In this document: one piece after another, positions 4,887-7,952 of the stretch
Layout of the letters: each line of letters begins with the position of its first letter
Numbering within the stretch: position 1 is the first letter of the stretch
Origin: an uncultured Phascolarctobacterium sp.
GTDB taxonomy: Bacteria; Bacillota; Negativicutes; Acidaminococcales; Acidaminococcaceae
Reading direction: 5' to 3'
NCBI GenBank assembly: GCA_900552855.1
Contig: USBG01000072.1
Span: 1-7,952 of the forward strand
DNA: 7,952 nucleotides
The notes under the pieces: model-generated
Told to the model about the DNA's origin: nothing
Seen by the model: only the letters and a program-made list of their open reading frames with translations
The model's database searches: none
Program-made: the position numbers and the translations under genes

Positions 4887-5831
4887 TCAAGAGTCCAGCT
4901 TTTTCCAGCAATACACCTTCATAAAGTCTGCAATCACGGCTATATCTTCCCCTTCATAATATTTTACTAGCATTTGTTTAAATTTGGATACTTCTTTTTC
5001 AGGAATTACCAAAAACCCTCCACCATGTGAAATGAGATAATGATTTGCAAAAATCACAGCAGCACGTTTATTGCCATCTAGAAAGATCTGTGTTTTCATA
5101 CAGAAAAGGCACAATTCGATAGCAATGTTAATAGGTTCATCGTCTTGTTCAGCAATCTTTTGAATTTTTTCCTTTACATCCAGCTCATTAGGCAAAGGCG
5201 GAACATAGGAAGAACCTCCAATTGTAACAGGAACGCCTCTTATTCTACCACCTTCAGTGAAGAATCCTTCATTTACAAGTCGTGCAATATAACTCAGCAT
5301 ATAATAATCAGAACGGCTAGCCACTACATCTCTGTCCAATATAAATTCCCAGGCGTGTTTCAGATTCAAAATCTTCTGCACATCTGTAGCAGTCATACCA
5401 GAAACTTTACCATTATCTATAATTTCTGCTATCTGCGGAAACGATGTGGCAACACCTTCTAAAACAGCCTGATCATAGATATTCATTTTCATATTAGCAC
5501 GAGCAAATGCAATATTATTAACAACGTCTATAGAAAGCTCATCGCCAGAGTATCCAGCTTCAGCAAGCTGTTTATCGATATTGCGAAGAGATTTTCTTAT
5601 TTCACGAGCTTCTCTAGCATTACGAAGGAGCAAATTATACAGTTCTTCAGTATATATTCCTACATAAGTAGAAGTCTGCTTACCTGCGACACGTTTCCTC
5701 ACATAGAGGTATTTCCCATCTCCACGTTCTTTTATTTCGGGTGTGCCATCGTATGGCATCAAATTCAGTCTAGCATAAAGATCAGCACGACTTCTTAGTA
5801 ATTCCTGTATTCCACTATATTTTGCAGCCAT
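4887..5831 (-). CDS. Fic-family protein with degenerate active-site motif
   Basis: A 314-residue Fic-fold protein; active Fic enzymes usually transfer AMP to a target protein's hydroxyl. Residues 39-60 (GKYLYVRKRVAGKQTSTYVG) form an N-terminal segment seen in some Firmicute Fic proteins, followed by a charged helix to about 90. The Fic core spans about 100-300. GGRIRGVPVTIGGSSYVPPLP (194-214) fits the flap region, and QIFLDGNKR (248-256) occupies the HxFxxGNxR motif. Gln248 replaces the catalytic His, while Phe250, Asp252, Gly253, Asn254 and Arg256 remain. QAVLEG (121-126) sits where class II proteins carry the inhibitory (S/T)xxxE(G/N) helix; Glu is kept but the Ser/Thr is Gln. Catalysis is therefore uncertain. 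AGGAGG at 5839-5844 supports the ATG. No antitoxin gene is adjacent. A toxin, a host-directed modifier or a non-enzymatic regulator are all possible. Confidence 0.9.
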   Translation of the reverse strand: MAAKYSGIQELLRSRADLYARLNLMPYDGTPEIKERGDGKYLYVRKRVAGKQTSTYVGIYTEELYNLLLRNAREAREIRKSLRNIDKQLAEAGYSGDELSIDVVNNIAFARANMKMNIYDQAVLEGVATSFPQIAEIIDNGKVSGMTATDVQKILNLKHAWEFILDRDVVASRSDYYMLSYIARLVNEGFFTEGGRIRGVPVTIGGSSYVPPLPNELDVKEKIQKIAEQDDEPINIAIELCLFCMKTQIFLDGNKRAAVIFANHYLISHGGGFLVIPEKEVSKFKQMLVKYYEGEDIAVIADFMKVYCWKKLDS

Positions 5832-5867
5832 TGTCTATCCTCCTTTTGGGGAATATTTATTGTAAAT

Positions 5868-5896
5868 ATTATGGCAGAACACTCCCCAATAGTCAA
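5868..5896 (-). promoter_or_regulatory. sigma-70 promoter of the Fic gene
   Basis: -35 TTGACT (5891-5896), 17-bp spacer, -10 CATAAT (5868-5873). The predicted 5' UTR is about 30 nt, leading to the Shine-Dalgarno AAGGAGGAT. The -35 box lies between the two arms of an inverted repeat, so a bound regulator would block polymerase. Confidence 0.75.
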
Positions 5897-5911
5897 TTAC
5901 AATTGGGGAGT
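5881..5911. promoter_or_regulatory. operator-like inverted repeat at the Fic promoter
   Basis: ACTCCCCAAT (5881-5890) and ATTGGGGAGT (5902-5911) are perfect 10-bp arms with an 11-bp spacer, centres 21 bp apart (two helical turns). One arm lies between -35 and -10, the other just upstream of -35. Further half-sites occur on each side: TTGGGGA at 5847-5853, next to the Shine-Dalgarno, and CTCCCCAA at 5939-5946. The four sites alternate in orientation. Confidence 0.65.
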
Positions 5912-5984
5912 ATCGTCTTAAACAAATGCATATAAATGCTCCCCAATATTTGATTAAAAAGCTTACTACAGCAAGAACAAATAA

Positions 5985-6090
5985 ATCAATTTTCTGTATT
6001 TCAAAGTGCAAACTTTTAGAAATTACTATTTTCTGCGTTTCAAAGCATGAATTCTATAAATTATTATTCTTTCCGCACTTCAAAGCACTT
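5985..6090. repeat. three degenerate ~40-bp tandem repeats
   Basis: TTCAAAG recurs at 6000, 6039 and 6079 (steps of 39 and 40 bp). Each copy is preceded by TTTC plus five variable bases; an AT-rich ATAAATTA-like tract lies between copies. On the minus strand a unit reads roughly GTGCTTTGAA-RYRCRGAAAATA followed by an AT-rich tail. The one-base length difference breaks any shared reading frame, so the repeats look non-coding. They lie between the copy D terminator and the Fic promoter and account for most of the gene-free stretch 5912-6135. Confidence 0.6.
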
Positions 6091-6135
6091 ATTTGCAAAC
6101 AAAAGTCAACAAACCACTCCACCCCCACACAACGC

Positions 6136-6163
6136 AAAAAAGACACGACCTTACGGTCGTGTC
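6136..6163 (-). terminator. rho-independent terminator of ompM-like D
   Basis: GACACGACC and GGTCGTGTC form a perfect 9-bp stem with loop GTAA, followed by TTTTTT on the minus strand. It starts about 40 nt after the copy D stop codon. Confidence 0.92.
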
Positions 6164-6202
6164 CTAATTTAGTTTGTTGTATGAACTTAACTAATCCAAG
6201 AA

Positions 6203-7390
6203 TTAGAAAGTGAATACTACTTGAGACCAGATGGTTTCTGCGTCGCGGTTGCCTTCTTTTTCTTCCAGATCATAGTATTCAACTTGAGCAACAATATTCT
6301 TAGCTAAGGTGTAGTTAGCAGCTACGCTATAACCTTTGAAGCCTTCCAGTTTATCTGCTGCACCATTCATGGTGTGGTCCATATAGGTAGTAGTACCTTG
6401 GTCATAGTATTTAGCAACTAAGCCCCAAGAACCAGCTTGAGCAGCTTTTGCACCTTTGTAGGAAGCAGTTACTACATAACCATCTTCGTCGATATCGCAA
6501 TCTTGATCATCACCTTGGAGATACATTGCACCCAACTTAAAGTTCTTATCGAAAGCATAGTTTGCAGAAGCATACCAAACGTCAGTATCAACGTCATCAT
6601 CGCCATCGATTTTATCCCAGTCAGTGTAACCAGCAGCTAAGCTCAATGCGCCTACTTTACCAGTCAGTTCTGCATACCAAGTATCAGCACTTTCGAGACG
6701 AGCAACGGTAGAAGGAGTTGCTTTACCATAACCAGCAGTCAATTTGATGTCTTTACCATAGGAGGCTTGAACACCATCAAAACGAGTATCATAGATGTTT
6801 CCTTCAGCGATTTTGTTATTGTAACGACCAGCTTGAACAGCTACACCGCCAAGTTTACCGTTTACATACGCACGTTGGAAGTAGGTTTTATCTTCTTCGT
6901 TGACGTCATTTTCAAATTTTTGAGTATTTTCGATCATACCAGTGTATTTCCAGTCATCATTGATTTGACCATTTACCCAAATACGAGAACGCAATCTGCT
7001 TTGATCGCTGTCGGCATTGCCAATTTCCTCTTCAGAATAGTTGTAACGAATTTCACCAGTGATTTTTACGTTGTCAGCTTTTTTCTCCAGGTTTGCTACG
7101 CGAACGCCCAGGTTGTCCAGTTCGTCAGCGAATTCAGCAGCCAGTTTGTCAACGTTAGCGCCGTTTGCCATAGCCTTTGCTACGATTTGAGCCATTTCAT
7201 AACGGGTCATCAGTTTGTCGCCGCCGAAGGTGCCATCAGCATAACCGTCAACTACGCCTGCAGCTGCCAGTTCTGCTACAGAATCATATGCCCAGTGGCC
7301 AGCCGGAACGTCGGAGAACGGATTTGCAGCGTATGCGGAAGCAGTTACGCCCAGAGCCATAGCCATTGCGAGTACTAAGGATTTTTTCAT
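6203..7390 (-). CDS. OmpM-like SLH-domain porin, copy D
   Basis: A 395-residue paralogue, the shortest complete copy. Signal peptide 1-21, SLH domain 23-77 with TRYE at 62-65, helical stalk 78-107, and a beta-barrel from about 109 ending in SQVVFTF. It has Asn in place of Lys in the AMA(K/N)GANVDKL linker. The barrel is closer to copy B than to C, sharing LRSRIWVNGQINDDW, FQRAYVNGKLGG, AGRYN and YDTR.DGV. Loops are Asp/Glu rich. A lone cysteine (Cys298, in QDCDIDEDG) lies in a predicted loop, unusual for a surface barrel. GAGGAGG at 7400-7406 sets the start. It should sit in the outer membrane with the SLH domain facing peptidoglycan. The gene forms a separate transcription unit with the longest 5' UTR of the set. 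Confidence 0.95.
   Translation of the reverse strand: MKKSLVLAMAMALGVTASAYAANPFSDVPAGHWAYDSVAELAAAGVVDGYADGTFGGDKLMTRYEMAQIVAKAMANGANVDKLAAEFADELDNLGVRVANLEKKADNVKITGEIRYNYSEEEIGNADSDQSRLRSRIWVNGQINDDWKYTGMIENTQKFENDVNEEDKTYFQRAYVNGKLGGVAVQAGRYNNKIAEGNIYDTRFDGVQASYGKDIKLTAGYGKATPSTVARLESADTWYAELTGKVGALSLAAGYTDWDKIDGDDDVDTDVWYASANYAFDKNFKLGAMYLQGDDQDCDIDEDGYVVTASYKGAKAAQAGSWGLVAKYYDQGTTTYMDHTMNGAADKLEGFKGYSVAANYTLAKNIVAQVEYYDLEEKEGNRDAETIWSQVVFTF
7176..7369 (-). repeat. 194-nt block identical to one in copy B
   Basis: Partner of 1826-2019. The identity covers mainly SLH-domain codons and includes synonymous positions, so protein-level selection alone does not explain it easily; recent conversion or duplication does. 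Confidence 0.85.
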
Positions 7391-7409
7391 AATAAATTTC
7401 CTCCTCTTT

Positions 7410-7426
7410 TCTCTGATTGTCAGAGA
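7410..7426 (-). promoter_or_regulatory. hairpin just upstream of the copy D Shine-Dalgarno
   Basis: TCTCTGA and TCAGAGA form a perfect 7-bp stem with a CAA loop, ending a few bases before AAGAGGAGGAAA. The other copies lack it, and it accounts for much of the extra spacing in copy D. It may shape access to the ribosome site or protect the mRNA. Confidence 0.45.
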
Positions 7427-7484
7427 CTTTTGAATTTATTTATTACAAAATTCCTCCAGATTAGCATTTTTCTTACAGCCTTGG

Positions 7485-7507
7485 TAAGAGTTGCCTTGTT
7501 TCCTCTA
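7485..7507 (-). promoter_or_regulatory. conserved ompM 5' leader element, copy D
   Basis: Identical to copies A and B over 23 nt. It lies 94 nt before the start codon, 11 nt farther than in A and B. The stem is closed by a G-C pair, with a further G-C pair outside. Confidence 0.75.
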
Positions 7508-7608
7508 CCTTGTAATACTTTAGCCTTTCCTTTGGAGTTTTATAATCAAGGGTGTGCAACAAAAAATGTACTTTGACTTTACAGTCTACATTCCTTACTG
7601 TTACGTAT

Positions 7609-7637
7609 ATTTTAAAATGCATTCACCAAAAATGCAA
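7609..7637 (-). promoter_or_regulatory. sigma-70 promoter of ompM-like D
   Basis: -35 TTGCAT (7632-7637), 17-bp spacer, -10 TAAAAT (7609-7614). This gives a 5' UTR of about 212 nt, longer than the ~155 nt of the other copies. The TG of an extended -10 is absent here. TGCATT (7618-7623) and AATGCA (7631-7636) form an inverted repeat inside the spacer, overlapping the -35. A downstream alternative with TATAAA at 7539-7544 lacks a -35. Confidence 0.65.
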
Positions 7638-7639
7638 GT

Positions 7640-7952
7640 TAAATTTTCTTAAAATTCTCTAATTATTCATAAAATCATCAAAACTGTTACACATTTACAA
7701 TTTTACCGCCCATAAACAGCCAAAAACGTTGTGTTTACAAGGCTTATTCCATCATATGAGCTATTGTTCACAATACAAGTTCACATTTATTACTCATTAT
7801 TTTTAATAAAACTGTAACAATTCCATAACACAGAAAAACTTAGTAGTAAATATGCTTAGATATTAATGGTTAGTACTAATTTTTTAAATGAACTTGTGTA
7901 TTTTTTCACACAAGTTCACACTACCAAGCAACCCGCCCGCCCTGGCCAAGGC
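7640..7952. other. gene-free AT-rich region upstream of copy D
   Basis: No coding region is supported on either strand. The stretch contains repeated ACAAGTTCACA (7775-7785 and 7910-7920) and GTTCACA motifs, resembling half-sites of a CRP/FNR-type regulator. The last 30 bases turn abruptly GC-rich and may be the 3' end of another minus-strand gene, but three stop positions in different frames fit equally well. Confidence 0.5.
7889..7918. repeat. 11-bp perfect inverted repeat
   Basis: TGAACTTGTGT (7889-7899) and ACACAAGTTCA (7908-7918) surround an 8-nt loop. On the minus strand the stem is followed by only three T's, so it would be a weak terminator for a gene ending at the right edge. The inner part, TTGTGT-N8-ACACAA, also resembles a redox or CRP-type operator but with the wrong spacing. 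Confidence 0.55.

Noticed and set aside
5985..6090. CRISPR array
   Set aside because: The units are degenerate along their whole length, with no identical repeats separated by unique spacers, and no cas gene is nearby.
5926..6213. 95-residue plus-strand frame over the tandem repeats
   Set aside because: It has no Shine-Dalgarno, crosses the copy D terminator and overlaps the copy D stop. The repeat units shift frame by one base, so repeats are not kept at protein level.

Overview
The window looks like a chromosomal stretch from a low-GC diderm Firmicute of the Negativicutes, probably the Phascolarctobacterium/Acidaminococcus/Selenomonas side of the class. The main evidence is four tandem genes for OmpM-type proteins: signal peptide, one S-layer homology (SLH) domain, a short coiled coil and an outer-membrane beta-barrel ending in Phe. 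In this group such proteins tether the outer membrane to peptidoglycan and also act as general porins. Exact genus is inference.

All six protein genes lie on the minus strand. From right to left they are: ompM-like D (7390-6203), a Fic-family protein (5831-4887), a small exported protein (4743-4165), ompM-like C (3765-2512), ompM-like B (2040-802), and the 5' end of ompM-like A (164-1, cut by the window edge). Genes B, C, D and the exported protein each end in a strong intrinsic terminator. Each ompM copy has its own sigma-70-type promoter with an exact 17-bp spacer, so the array is a set of single-gene transcription units rather than an operon.

The most striking feature is not coding. Every ompM copy has a 150-210 nt 5' leader carrying a nearly invariant 23-nt element (248-270, 2124-2146, 3838-3860, 7485-7507) inside otherwise unrelated sequence. 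It can fold into a small hairpin, and copy C shows a compensatory G-C to A-U change in the stem. This suggests a shared cis-acting RNA element controlling the whole porin family. The promoters themselves differ between copies and hold different inverted or direct repeats, so transcription may be set copy by copy while the leader imposes common control.

The first ~110 codons of the copies are nearly identical at DNA level (194 nt without a difference between B and D), while the barrels have diverged. This suggests gene conversion or cassette-like recombination. The Fic gene has a degenerate active-site motif (Gln for the catalytic His), an operator-like inverted repeat around its -35 box, and three degenerate ~40-bp tandem repeats upstream. 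The space between A and B holds several hairpins, a terminator facing the plus strand and a possible gene relic. The 7640-7952 end holds only AT-rich sequence, a long inverted repeat and a GC-rich last 30 bases.
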